NCBI RefSeq assembly: GCF_041146395.1
Contig: NC_091006.1
Location: 10,670,001 to 10,734,000, forward strand
Direction: 5' to 3'
Length of the DNA stretch: 64,000 nucleotides
Source: Eulemur rufifrons
Lineage: Eukaryota; Chordata; Mammalia; Primates; Lemuridae
Under the pieces are notes generated by a model. That model was not told the origin of the DNA. It saw only the letters and a program-made list of their open reading frames with translations, and ran no database searches. Within the stretch, counting starts at the first letter, position 1. Every line of letters begins with the position of its first letter. This document shows positions 40,601-51,288 of this stretch, in pieces. The translations under genes were made by a program, and so were the position numbers.

Positions 40601-41394
40601 GCAGGCCAGGCCCTCTATTTCTGTCGCTGTGCCCGCCTTGCCAGCTGCGTGTCACCCCCCGCCCCCTGCCGTGCTGGCTCCCCTGTCCAGTCCCACCAGC
40701 CTCGCTGTCCTGGGCAGGCCGGGGAATTCCTCCTGGTTCCTGGAAAAAACAACTGGGGCCGAGAGAAAGGCCCTCAGTCTCCCCGGGCACCCGCCCCCCT
40801 CCCTCGGGCCTGGGGGTCTCTCCCTGAGTCGGCCAGCCCGAGGCAGGAAGCCCTGCGGTTTCTGGCTTCTCCCAGGCGGCCTCCGGATCTGGCCCCCGCC
40901 CCCCGGCCAACAGCCCAAATATTATTCCGCGGGAGGAGTCGGTGGTGGCGGGAGGAGGCCCAGGCTGAAAGAGGCTTTCAGGGCGGCCAGGCCTGGGGCT
41001 TCCTGTCCCCAGGCTCGGGCCTCAGGCCGCCCCAGTGGGGACCTCAGGTGGCCGGAGGGGCGGGGTGTTGTTGTAGGGTCCTTGGGGGAGGGTGGGGCCA
41101 TCCGTCAGGGTGTCTGGTGGCCACCGGCTCTGCTGGCGTGGGCAGGTGTGACCCCCACCCCAGGGACAGCCGGCTGATGTCCAGCGTGGAAAAGTACCAC
41201 TGTCAGACGTGGGACGCATGGACAGACATGGGTTTGCCAGGGACCAGGGATAGGGGTGGCCATGGGGACATTGGCGGCCTGGGCTGTGGGCCTGAAGTGA
41301 CATGGTCCAAGGAAGGGGCCCGTGGATAGGGAAGCAGGGGCCTCGGAATGGTCCCAGCTGTGGGCAGAGGGTTGTCTGCAGTGGGAGGCATGAG

Positions 41395-41640
41395 ATGACG
41401 ATGATGATGATGACAATTGTTAAAAGCTGCTAGGGTTTACCGTATGTCTGGTGCTGTGTGAACACCTTATAGAACTGATTGACGCAATCCCTCCTGCTCC
41501 CCTCAAGTTTATTGTTGGTGAAACAGGCACAGAGAGGTGAAATGACTTGCCCAGGGTCACACAGATAAAGACTAGGGTGCCAGGGCTTGCACCCAGGCAG
41601 TCTGGCCCCCAACCACCACGCTGCTCTGGGCACGTGGGGG
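41395..41640 (-). mobile_element. MIR-type SINE, inverted
   Basis: 'cacagagaggtgaaatgact' and 'gcccagggtcacacagataa' are inverted MIR wording. Confidence 0.75.
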
Positions 41641-41839
41641 AACAGCCACACAGCAGAGTCCTGGGCCAGGCCCTCCCTGGCGGGCACCCCACTTCCCACC
41701 ACACCTGCCATGGGAGGAGATGGGGGCACCCCCAAAAGCCACACACACACTCGTAACCAGGCGATTTACAAGGATGTGTACGTGCGAGTCAGCGTGTTCG
41801 GTGTGATGTACCTGTGCGCTCCCATGTTACTCCGTGCTG

Positions 41840-42200
41840 TGCCTGTTCAGTGTTAGCGTGTGTGCTTATGGCTGTCTGCCACTGCGCTTGTGTAGGTGCC
41901 CGTGTATCACTGTGTACATGTGCATGTCACTGTTCTGTGATTTTCTTTGTGTCTGTCCATCACTGTGTATTTTGTCACTGTGTCTCTGTGCCTAACGCCA
42001 CGTTTGCCTGTCACTGTGTTTTCTATGTGTATCACTGTGTGTCTGTCATTATGTTTGGTCTGTGTGTATCTGTCACTGTGTGCTATGGTGGGTCTCTGTG
42101 ACTGTTTATGTCTCTGTCACTCTGGACTTGTCGCTGTGGCTCTGCCTATATCCGTCACTGTTTGTCACTGTGTCTGTCCCTCTATGTGTCACCATCTACC
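41840..42200 (+). repeat. Degenerate TGTCACTGTG-type minisatellite
   Basis: 'gtcactgt', 'tatcactgtgt' and 'tctgtcactgtg' recur more than a dozen times in about 360 bases, with variable spacing. Confidence 0.75.
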
Positions 42201-43531
42201 CAGGTGTCACCGTGCCTGTTACTCACTGCCCAGGCCACAGGTGGGTGTGTCAGGCCCACGGGTGCCAGGGCTGGAGCCCAGCCCATCCCACCCTTGCTGG
42301 GCGCCTGTTTGCAAGGCCTGCCCCAGGCAAACACCAAGATCCGGAACCCAAGGGCCACCTCCCTCACCTCCGCTCCCTGTCCCTCAGCCTGCTCTGGGCT
42401 GGGCTAGACCAGAGCCCCCCAGACTGGAGATGTGCCCTGCCCTCCCCCCGCCCTCGGGCACCAGCCTGCCCAAGCCCCCAGCCTTGGCCTTGGCTCTGTC
42501 TGTCTGTCTGTGTCCCTCTGTGTGTGTCTCCTGACCGCTCTGTTTCTTTCTGTCCCTGCTTCCTCTCCCCTGGGTTCCTCTGTGCTCTGCCTTTCTCTGC
42601 CATGACCCTTGTCTCCGTCCTGTCCCTGTCCCTGTCCCTCTGGCTTCTGTCTCTCTTCAAGGAGCTCCAGCCCTCTGCCTGTTTTGTCGCCGCATCCCAT
42701 TTGTATCACCCTGTTCCCTGCTACTTGCTGTCCGGCTCTGGGTCTCTCTTGGCAAGTCTCTGTAAGTTTCTCTCTCTCTCTCCTTCTCTCTGTCATTGTG
42801 TGTCTCTTAGCCCGAACCTGCTAGTCTTGGGCACGATCTGTGGGTCTCTGAGCCTCCAACCCCCACAGGAGCCGACTCTGCCATGCCCGGGCCCTTGGGG
42901 GAGCGCTGCCCCCAGCCGCTGGTATATATATAAAGGTATATGGACATATTATTTATATCTGTACCCAGGGCAGGAGGGGCAGACACTGGGGCCTTTGTGT
43001 AGCCGCTGCCCGCTGCCCGCCTGCCTGCCACTCCTCTCCCTTCGTCCCTGCCGCCCGCCCGCCCCCACTCCCCCCGCACAGAAAGGTTCCTGTGGGGCCT
43101 GCCAGCTTCCTCTGCCTGAGGTGTGAGTGGGCACGCCACGAGCAAGGCGGGCAGGGCCTGGGGGGGTTTTCCAGCCCCAGGGAGCTTTCCAGATGGGGAG
43201 GGCTCTGGAAGGAATGGGACTTCTCAGCCGAGCTGCTGTCTGTCTGTCTGCATCTGCTGTCCCTGGGTGTCCCCGGGTCCTTAGCTGGCCTCTCCTTGGG
43301 GGTCTCTGAGTCCATCCATCCATCTAGATGTTGTTCTAACTTCTTCTCTGTTGGTGTGGGGTCTCACACATGCGCACACCATTGGCGGGCGTTTGTGCTA
43401 GGCCCTCTGTTGAGCACTGGACACTGATCCGTGCCTGTCCCCGCTGATTCTGTGTCATTTCTGTCTCACTTGCTCCATCCCTTCACCCCCTGCTTGAAAG
43501 CTTCCACCTGTTCCTATTAAAACAAAAGCCA

Positions 43532-43867
43532 GGCCGGGCGCGGTGGCTCACGCCTGTAATCCTAGCACTCTGGGAGGCCGAGGCGGGTGGATTGCTCAAG
43601 GTCAGGAGTTCGAGACCAGCCTGAGCGAGACCTCGTCTCTACTAAAAATAGAAAGACATTATATGGACACCTAAAAATCTATATAGAAAAAATTAGCCGG
43701 GCATAGTGGCGCATGCCTGTAGTCCCAGCTACTCGGGAGGCTGAGGCAGTAGGATCGCTTAAGCCCAGGAGTCTGAGGTTGCTGTGAGCTAAGCTGACGC
43801 CACGGCACTCACTCTAGCCTGGGCAACAAAGTGAGACTCTGTCTCAACAAAAAAAAAAAAAAAAAAA
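43532..43867 (+). mobile_element. Full-length lemur-type Alu
   Basis: It starts 'ggccgggcgcggtggctcac'. 'aaaacaaaagcca' flanks both ends (43519 and 43862). Confidence 0.94.
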
Positions 43868-44071
43868 CAAAAGCCAAAGTTCTTGTCACAGCCGACAGGC
43901 CCCCCTGCCACTCCCCTAGTATTCCTCTGACTTCATGTCCTACAACTTCCTACCTTGTCATAGCTGCACTGGCCACCTGGCTGCTTCTGGGACAAACCAA
44001 GCAGGCTCCTCCCACCTCAGGACCTTTGCACATAGTGTTCATCCAGATTTCCCCGGGCTCACTCCCTTGCC

Positions 44072-44211
44072 TTTTTTTTTTTTTTTTTTTTTGTAGAGAC
44101 AGGGTCTTGCTATGTTGCCCAGGCTGGTCTCAAACTCCTGGCCTCAAGTGATGCTCCTGCCTCCGCCTCCCAAAGCGCTGGGATTACAGGCGTGAGCCAC
44201 TGTGCCTGGCC
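44072..44211 (-). mobile_element. Alu monomer, inverted
   Basis: A T-run is followed by 'tagagacagggtcttgctat' to 'gagccactgtgcctggcc'. Single arm, with the older 'cccaaagcgctgggattaca' wording. Confidence 0.85.
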
Positions 44212-45318
44212 CTTTGCTTCCTTCAGTTTTTTTTCAGTGTTGTCTCCTCAGTGAGCCCTTCCCTACATCCATCTCTAAAACAGCAACCTTCAATGCTCTC
44301 TACCCGCTTCCCTGCTTTATTTTGTCTTCTTAGGAGGAATACGACAGCTCCATGGCTGTCATATTTTATGGTCCTGTCTGTATCTCCCACCTGAATGTCA
44401 GCTCCACCAGAGTAGGGGCCGAATTCTGTTCCCTGCTCTATCCACAGCATCCACCCCAGTTCTTGTCACACGGTAGATGCTCAATAAGTATCTGTTGAGG
44501 GAGAGAGGAAGCCCATTAATCTACCCCTTCTGCTGAGTGATGCTAGAGACACAGTGGTGACCAAGACAGCCCTGGCCCTGCCCTTAGGGGCTCACAGTCC
44601 AGCTGCCAGACAGTGATGACCCGGAACAGGCAGGGCTGGGATTGAGGAAGGGGACCCAGGAGCCCAGAAATGGCACCTGATACAGCCTTGAGGTCAGAGT
44701 AGGGCTTCCTGGAGGAAGTGTCAGCTGAGCTGCCACCTAGAAGATGAGAAGGAGTGAGCCAGGCCCTATTCTGATCCCTGGGGACCAAATGACCAAAACA
44801 GACCCAGCCATGCCCTTCTCCACGGAGCTCCCATTCTCTGCCTCACAGAACTTTAGGGTTTGAAGATGTCTTAACTCTAGTTCGCACCTGTGCTTTCCCC
44901 ATCTCAGCCTCTTACCTGCTCTTCATTCCCTTCCCTCTGCACCCCTGTCTCCCTCCGTCTGTCTCTATTGCTGGCATCTCACCTGTGCATCCCAGGCTCT
45001 CTCAACTTCTCTGGCTAGTTCTCCATTTAGTTCTCTTTTCTGAACACCTGTCTCTCCCTGTCTGTTTCTGCCTCATCTCCCTGGGACTCTGGCTCTAGTG
45101 TCCCCTTGTCTTCCATGAGCTGGTGTCTCTTTGCATCTCCCCCTCCCCACCTCTGTTGTGTCCCATGGCTCCCCAGGTCTCTATGGCTCCTCTGTTCCCA
45201 ACCTACTCGCTGATTCCCAAATAAATCCAGAACCCCTCCACCCCAGCCCCACCCTGGCACTGGGGGAAGGGGGACTGATCCAGCCCCCCACACCCACGCA
45301 GGTCAGGCCTTCTGCTCT

Positions 45319-45331
45319 GTTAATGGTTAAC
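45319..45331 (+). promoter_or_regulatory. Candidate HNF1-type site
   Basis: GTTAATGGTTAAC differs from the palindromic HNF1 consensus GTTAATNATTAAC by one base. A weaker half-match, 'ggttaatgatcag', lies at about 46119. Function is inferred only. Confidence 0.4.
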
Positions 45332-46770
45332 CCAACCTCTATCTAGAATACACACCAGCCAGGCTGGGGGTGACTCCCCTGCCCCCCACCCACCTACCAG
45401 CTGTTCTTAAAGGACCAGGTGTCCTCCACAGCTCGTCAGCTGCCACTGAGGCACAGGAACCAGGTGTCTGGAGGCCACAAGCCCTGAGGATTTGGGGGAG
45501 GGGAGGTACCCAGTGCTTGGGTCTGCAGAGCAGGGTCAGGGGAAGCCACAGGCTTGGGAGGAGAGCCCAGGCATGGGGCGCCAAGCAGCGTCTCCCATGC
45601 CCCAGGCTTATCGCCTGGTGTATTTAATCAGGGGTGGTTTTCCAAGCCCTGCCCAGAGCCCAGACTGGCAGTGCCAGGGGTGACAACACCTGAGAGCTGA
45701 TGGGGGGCGGGGAATGGGACCCTTCAGTCCAAGAACTGAGGAAGCCCCAGAGTCCTTAATATTTGGGAGCTAGGGCACGTAGGTCTGCAAGTATGAGTGG
45801 GACACCTGGGTCACCCAGAAGATGGGTCAGGACCCTCCAGATTTAGCTGAGGAAACACCTGGGTTCCTGAGATCTGGGGGCAACCTTGGGTCTCCGAGCT
45901 GTTTGACAGTGCTGTGCGGTGGCAGGACAGTCACTCCCCATCTCTCCGTCCATCTGCGGGCTTTTGCGCCCAGCATTCCCCCTTCCAGGAATCTCCACCT
46001 CAGGGTCGCAGAGGCCATAGAGCTGGGGGCTGGGCTCCTGGGGCCGGCCCCTCCCCTTAACCCCTGCTTTGCCGCGGCCCGCTCAAGCCCCGCCCCGTGA
46101 CGCCAGCAAGCAGGAAGTCCTGGTTAATGATCAGCCACCCCGACAGGTGCGGGACAAGGCCGCGCACATCAGAGGCAGCCGCGGGGGGAGTGCCTTTTAC
46201 CCTCCTTGTCACCGTGTTCTAGGGTGGCCGCCGAAGGGGCTTGTCTCCCGAGATGAGGGTGGGGAGGCTAGTTAAGGCTTCCCAGAGGCAAGAAGTAGCC
46301 ACCTTGTTTCCAGGTATCCTGTTAGCTTACCCCCTAAATTTCCTCTTTCCTTGGACAGTCCCTCTAGTAGTCTAGCCTCGATTTTCGCCCTGCCCAGCAA
46401 GAACCCAGTGCCCGTTTCTCTGTAGGAAGCCTCCCACTGCCTCTTTCCCCTCCCCTCATGGGCGCTGAGTCCTCCACATTCTGGGCAGATATAGGGGATG
46501 GGCCAGCTACGTAAGGGTACCCTATTCCCGAGCTTGTCTGTGGCTCCCACGCAAGAGCCACCCCCTCTCTGAACCTCAGTTCTGTCATCTGGAAAACAGG
46601 CGACAGCTAAAACGTCTGACCAGTGGATAGCACTTGTAAAAAAGCAGCTGGAGGGACCGCCTGGGCGATGGGCGCCACCTGGAGGTTACAGCGCAACGTC
46701 CTAGTCGTTGCAGGATCAGTTCTGTCCCAAGGGGGGCGCAGCATCTCGCACAACTAAGGGACCAAGAAGG

Positions 46771-46792
46771 AAAAAAAAAAAAAAAAAAAAAA
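46771..46792 (-). repeat. A22/T22 homopolymer at IRF2BP1 3' end
   Basis: A run of 22 A on the plus strand, so a U-run in the IRF2BP1 sense, just past its poly(A) signal. Confidence 0.9.
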
Positions 46793-47187
46793 CCCATCTT
46801 TCAGTTTATTGAAGGAGGAAGAGGGGGCAGGAGGGGGGGGGCCACAAATTGCTTTTGCCTCATTTATAAAGAGCAAGTTTTTAGGAGGCCCCTTCTCAAG
46901 GAGGAGGGGGGACCTCTCCCCCAACTACAAGCAGCAGCAAAGCCAAGCCAAGGAGGGGAGAGGGAAATTGGAGGGGCCAAGGGACTCCAAACATTCCCTC
47001 AGACAGGAGCCACAAGCTTTCTCCCCCCACCCACAATGCATCTACCCCAGGGGACCCATTTGGGTGGAGGAAGGGGGTATGTACACAGGTAGGGGTGGCA
47101 CTGGGCTGGGCGGGGGAGGGAATAATTTATCCGCAGAAGCGGAGGTGGCAAGGGAGCAAGGGGCAGTAGCCTGGAGGCAGTGGTGGC
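46790..47187 (-). other. IRF2BP1: IRF2BP1 3'UTR
   Basis: About 400 bases from the stop codon to the AATAAA region. No repeat insertion was seen. Confidence 0.7.
46805..46810 (-). terminator. IRF2BP1: IRF2BP1 poly(A) signal AATAAA
   Basis: The minus strand reads cttcAATAAActg, followed about 13 bases later by a long U-run that could serve as the downstream element. Confidence 0.75.
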
Positions 47188-48942
47188 CTAGGGGTCCCGT
47201 TCTTTCTTAACCTTGATGTCTCCCGCAAGGATGGTGGCGATCTCGCCCTGCATGAAGGCCCAGGGGACGGAGGAGCCCACCAGCGGGCACTTGTCTCCAC
47301 TCGGGCAGTACACCTCCCCGGCAGGGCCCTGTGCCTTGATGAACTCCCGTGAGCAGGGAAAGCAGAACTTGTGTCCGGGCACCGAGGGGCACTGGACGAA
47401 GTGGGTGTCTTCCAGCCGCTCCCGGCACAGGGTACAGCACAGAGGGGCCCCAGGGGTCGCCCCAGTGCCGCTACCACCCCCACTGACAGCTTCGGCCCCC
47501 GCTGTGGGACTGACTTCTGCCTCACCGTTGCGGGCCACTAGGCGATGCTGGGTTGGAGGCTGGGCCGTCGAGGAGGCTGCAGGGCTGGCGCCTCCTGCTC
47601 GCACAGGGCCCCCACCCCCGCCAGGGTCCTTGGGTGAGTGGCCCAAAGCCTCAGCCACATTCTTCAGGGCGGCAATGGGTGAGGGCACACCAGGGGTCTC
47701 AGTGGAGAATGGGCCACCGGGTGCCACCCAGTGCCGTTGCTGCTGCTCCTCGGTGGTCATCTTCCCGGTTGCCTCTCCCTCAGGCTCAGGGGATGCCTTG
47801 CGACGGCGTGGCGTGGGTGCCAGGTTCCGGGATGGGGCACGAGGGGGTGGGCCACACAGCGCAGCAGGCGCCGGCTCTGGGTACTGCTGTGGCAGGGCCT
47901 CTGCAGGGGCGGGCTCGCGGAAGCTGCGGACACCATCAGTAAGCAGCTCCCCCAGCTGGCGCCACTCTCCTGAGCCGTGCCGGCGTTCATATTCGAGGTA
48001 CTTGAAGCCAGATGAGGCCAGTGCCTTGCCTGGCTCCCGCAGAGCATCGTGGAACATCTGGCGAGCCACAGCCAGGACCCCTGCGTACACGTTGCCGGAA
48101 CCACAGGGGTATTCGGTGAAGAGCTTCAGCTCGAACTCATAGCCCGGAGGGCGGGCAGTAGCATCAAAGGCGAACACGCGCCCCACCAGCCCGTGATCCT
48201 TCTTGAAGCGGACATTGAAGGGGGCACAAGCGGACAGCGCCAGTAGCTGTTCTCGCACAGCCTTGGGGCGCCCGTGCCACTCCTCTGCTCGGCCGCGCAT
48301 GGCCTCATTCAGTTCTGCCAGACAGTCCGCATTCCTCTGCTGCTTCTCCTTCTCGAAATCGGAGCCGAAGATTGGACGGGCAGGACTCAAGCCGGGTGCC
48401 AGCGTCAGGCCTCGGCTTCCTAGGCCAGACACCGCAGCTGCCAGCAGCCCAGGGGGCATCAAGCCAGGCATGGAGCCAAGCAAGGCCCTTCGCGCCCCCT
48501 CCGCCACGGCCTCCTCGCGGCCTAGTCCATTGGCCAGGCGGGACCCCAGAGTGTACTCCAGGGCGGGTGAGGGCAGGGGGAGGCGGCCTGAGGATGTGGC
48601 CCTGTCATAGCGGTCCTGGCCCGAGACGCCACCGCCAGTCCCGGACGGTTGGGGCTGGGCCTGCGGGGGCGGCAGCTGGGGCCCCTGTGCAGCGGCCGCA
48701 GCCAGGTCCTTGGTGGCCGGGTGCTTGAGGGCAGGGGGCCCAGGCGAGCGGCCCTCAGGGAGCACGTGGCTGCGCTTAAGCTGGCGGGCAGCATCGATGA
48801 GCAGCTCAATGCGGTCCGCGCCCTCGAAGTTCACGCAGCCGCGGCACACGGCCTCGCTGAAGTCCCACACCATGGCCCACGGCATCTTGGGCAGGTCGCA
48901 CAGGTAGCACCACTGGCGGCGGGACGCCTGCACAGACGCCAT
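47188..48942 (-). CDS. IRF2BP1: Interferon regulatory factor 2-binding protein 1
   Basis: IRF2BP1 is a nuclear co-repressor that binds the IRF2 repression domain, and its RING is reported to act as an E3 ligase. The product is one uninterrupted exon of 584 aa, the human length as remembered. The N-terminal IRF-2BP zinc finger includes C12, C15, C33 and C36 (WCYLCDLPK...VCRGC). A conserved middle block covers about residues 190-340. The C-terminal C3HC4-type RING begins about residue 503 (LCCTLCRERLEDTHFVQCP ... HKFCFPCSREF). The C-terminus has IKVKKERDP, with a VKKE sumoylation-like motif. The ATG at 48942 sits in ggaccATGG (A at -3, G at +4). The reading frame stays open upstream to beyond 49521. 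I chose the internal ATG because it gives the family's conserved start MASVQASRRQWCYLCD. Confidence 0.98.
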   Translation of the reverse strand: MASVQASRRQWCYLCDLPKMPWAMVWDFSEAVCRGCVNFEGADRIELLIDAARQLKRSHVLPEGRSPGPPALKHPATKDLAAAAAQGPQLPPPQAQPQPSGTGGGVSGQDRYDRATSSGRLPLPSPALEYTLGSRLANGLGREEAVAEGARRALLGSMPGLMPPGLLAAAVSGLGSRGLTLAPGLSPARPIFGSDFEKEKQQRNADCLAELNEAMRGRAEEWHGRPKAVREQLLALSACAPFNVRFKKDHGLVGRVFAFDATARPPGYEFELKLFTEYPCGSGNVYAGVLAVARQMFHDALREPGKALASSGFKYLEYERRHGSGEWRQLGELLTDGVRSFREPAPAEALPQQYPEPAPAALCGPPPRAPSRNLAPTPRRRKASPEPEGEATGKMTTEEQQQRHWVAPGGPFSTETPGVPSPIAALKNVAEALGHSPKDPGGGGGPVRAGGASPAASSTAQPPTQHRLVARNGEAEVSPTAGAEAVSGGGSGTGATPGAPLCCTLCRERLEDTHFVQCPSVPGHKFCFPCSREFIKAQGPAGEVYCPSGDKCPLVGSSVPWAFMQGEIATILAGDIKVKKERDP

Positions 48943-49250
48943 GGTCCCCGCGCGCGCGCTGCCCGGCCCCCGCGTTCCACCCGCCGCTGACGTTGGCTCC
49001 TCGTTGCCGATGTTCGATTCGCCTCCCCGGGACGGCACGAGCCACAGTCCGGCCTCCGACTCGGCCTCCCCGCCGGATCCAGGCCCGGCCCCCCTTCCCC
49101 GCCCCCTGGGCCCTGAGCCTTTTTCCTCACTCCCGCCTCCCTTGCAAAGGTAGGCTGAAGCACGTCGGCGCCCCCGCCCGGTCCGGGCTCCGAGCCGAGG
49201 CGCACAGCTCGGGCCCCGCGATGGGCCGCGGGCGCCGCCGCCTCGGGCTC

Positions 49251-49281
<31 letters not shown>

Positions 49282-49390
49282 AGCAACTGCAACGGCCGCC
49301 GCCGCCTCCACCTCCTTCTGCCCCAGAGGCCGCTTCGCAGGGAAAGTTACATAACGCGCCGGCAAAGCCTTCTGGGAAACGTAGTCCCGC
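48943..49390 (-). promoter_or_regulatory. IRF2BP1: IRF2BP1 leader and promoter with (CCG)10 tract
   Basis: This is a CpG island. A pure (CCG)10 run sits at 49251-49280. A ZNF143/THAP11-type motif 'ACTACGTTTCCCAGA' (minus strand) lies at 49371-49388. An ATG-TAA start-stop is at 49352-49347. No TATA box was seen. The transcription start is not fixed by the sequence. Confidence 0.65.
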
Positions 49391-49589
49391 CGGGGCTGGC
49401 TCTTAAAGGGAACGGCGGGCAGCCGGGGCCGGGGAGGAGGGTCGTCGCCTCTCCGCGCGAAACCCTCACTACTCCTTGTCATCTGGCCAGGAAGTCGGCA
49501 CGCTCCGAGGAGCTCAGGCACAAGGGTGGGGGCAGGGCTGCGGTACGAATGATCAGAGTTACTACGGATTCAGAAATTGTGAGAGGTGG

Positions 49590-49690
49590 ACAGGCTGCAA
49601 GGAATCCAACTTCTGCTCTGACTTGCTGTGCAGCTTTGGGCAAAAACTCTTGCCCTCTCTGAGCCTCAGTTTGCCCGCCCATCAAAGGTG
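49590..49690 (+). mobile_element. MIR-type SINE
   Basis: 'cttgctgtgcagctttgggc' and 'ctctgagcctcagtttgccc' are MIR wording. Confidence 0.65.
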
Positions 49691-50040
49691 GGCCAATGAC
49701 GGGTCAGGAAGGCAGCAACTCCTGGGGCGGGGCGGAGAGGCCTTGATTGGATAGTTTCAGGGCTGGGGACGGGAAGATGGCAACTGAGGGCGGGGGGAGT
49801 GTTGTCCACTTGGCACTTCATCCTCCCCAAGAATCCTAGATATCAGCCTCTGGGGCCGACCACAGCCAGAGAAAGGAGAGGACTGATGGCTTCCAAGCCA
49901 GATCCCTGCCTCAGTTCTCTCATCTTCTAAAGGAGGGGCGTGACCGAGCGCCCTCCGACTCTGCTCCAACCTCGCCGGCGCGCTCTGGTCTCCAAAGGGT
50001 TACATTGTCTGCTTCTCCGCCCCCGCGCCCCCCCCGGCTC

Positions 50041-50059
50041 ACTACAATTCCCTAAATGC
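50041..50059 (+). promoter_or_regulatory. ZNF143/THAP11-type motif
   Basis: ACTACAATTCCCTAAATGC closely matches the known ACTACAATTCCC promoter motif. It lies in GC-rich DNA about 1.1 kb upstream of the IRF2BP1 ATG. Confidence 0.55.
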
Positions 50060-51288
50060 TCTGCGGGCGGACGGACTGACGCACTTCCGCTGTCTGGGAG
50101 GTTGGGGGAGGCCTTCTCGATTCCCGCTGTCTGCCTACCCCCCCCCCCCAATTTTGGGGAAGCTTTTTTCCCCCGTGCTTTCAGAGCACTGGGTTTGGGG
50201 GGCCCTTGCCCGTTGTTGCGTCCCAATTTGGGGTAAAAGAAGGGGACCTCGAGATGACAAGCAAAAGGAGGGGATTGCTGGGGAAGGGCAAGCGCCAGAC
50301 CACCTTTCCCCAACCTTGAATTCTCGCTACCTCGTAGGCCCAACCAGGCTTTGGTCACCCTGAAGTCCTCTTTCCTAGATGTCGGGAACAGGACGAGGCA
50401 GTCTTTGGGAGGGCGCAGGCGGCGGGTCTACAGGTTCTAACTCACATCAACCCCTTCCTCTCTCTAGGCCTGGGTCCCTGTTAGGCGCTCAAAAGTATTT
50501 GAATGACTAGCCAGTTTGCACTGGGTGGTTCTCTCCTCCCATCCCACTGCAACCCCAGCAGCTCTGATTTCCTGTCCCCCCAACTTAAATCTCAGTTTCA
50601 TAATTTTATCACCTGCATTAAACATATTTTTCCTTGAAAAAAAGATTTATCTACTTTTGCCTCATCCTAGGCAACATTATGTTTATAATCATGGGTTTCG
50701 TGTACTGGCTACATTAAAAAAAGTTAAAACCATAGAACCATTAAAAATGCCACTCAAGTGTCACCTAAAATTGGCTTTGTGCTATTATTTAGTAAACACC
50801 AGTGGGGGTTATGAGTTCTGGCCAGATTCAGGCTTCAGGTGGACTGGACTGGCCTCTGATCATGGCCTCTGGCAAGTCCCTAAATTTCTCCAGAAAAATG
50901 GAGACCACCCCAGAGCATCCTCTTTCTTGGGTACCTTCAGATAGAAATGTAAACATACATATAAATGCTTGGCTTGGTGCTTGGCACAGAAAAGAAGGGC
51001 CATAAATGGAAGTTGTTTTTAAGCTGTTCCAATTATTCAAACATTCAACCCCTCTTCTGTGCTGGGCAATGCTGGGGATACAACACTGACCCAGGCTTAG
51101 GTCTTGCCCCTGACAAGGCTCAGCCTGGGGATACAGGCAGATGTTAAATTTAAATGTGCTCAAATGATTAAAATTTTTGGCAAGGCCTATGGCGAGTATG
51201 TATCAGGACAAGCTTTCCTAAGGAAGCAATATTTGAGCTGAGGATGAATAGAATCTAATGTAGGAAGTAAAGACTCCTAAATCTTTTC

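Larger units (their letters stand above)
43480..44500 (+). mobile_element. L2 LINE 3' region interrupted by an Alu and an Alu monomer
   Basis: Flanking pieces read as L2: 'cacctcaggacctttgcaca', 'atgtcagctccaccagagta' and 'tagatgctcaataagtatct'. Confidence 0.65.
38960..46780. other. FOXA3-IRF2BP1 intergenic region
   Basis: No gene was recognised. In order the region holds GT-rich DNA (39330-39800), pyrimidine-rich DNA (40300-40600), a GC-rich stretch (40600-41100), a MIR (about 41400), TGTCACTG-type repeats (41840-42200), a TATA-like cluster (42922), L2 broken by an Alu (43480-44500), and HNF1-like motifs (45319, 46119). Open frames here, the longest 354 codons, are low-complexity artefacts. 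Confidence 0.7.

Noticed and set aside
40255..41329. 190-226 codon plus-strand frames downstream of FOXA3
   Set aside because: They are composed of pyrimidine-rich and GC-rich simple sequence with overlapping alternatives in all frames.
42062..43126. 354-codon plus-strand frame in the intergenic region
   Set aside because: It runs through TGTCACTG and CT repeats and Cys/Ser/Leu-rich low complexity, with no domain and no recognisable relative.
47213..48142. 309-codon frame on the plus strand
   Set aside because: It is the antisense shadow of the GC-rich IRF2BP1 exon.
47188..49521. A 777-codon frame covering IRF2BP1
   Set aside because: It begins with GTG at 49521. The family start MASVQASRRQ at 48942 gives exactly 584 aa with a strong context, so the longer frame is treated as an open leader, not as the protein.
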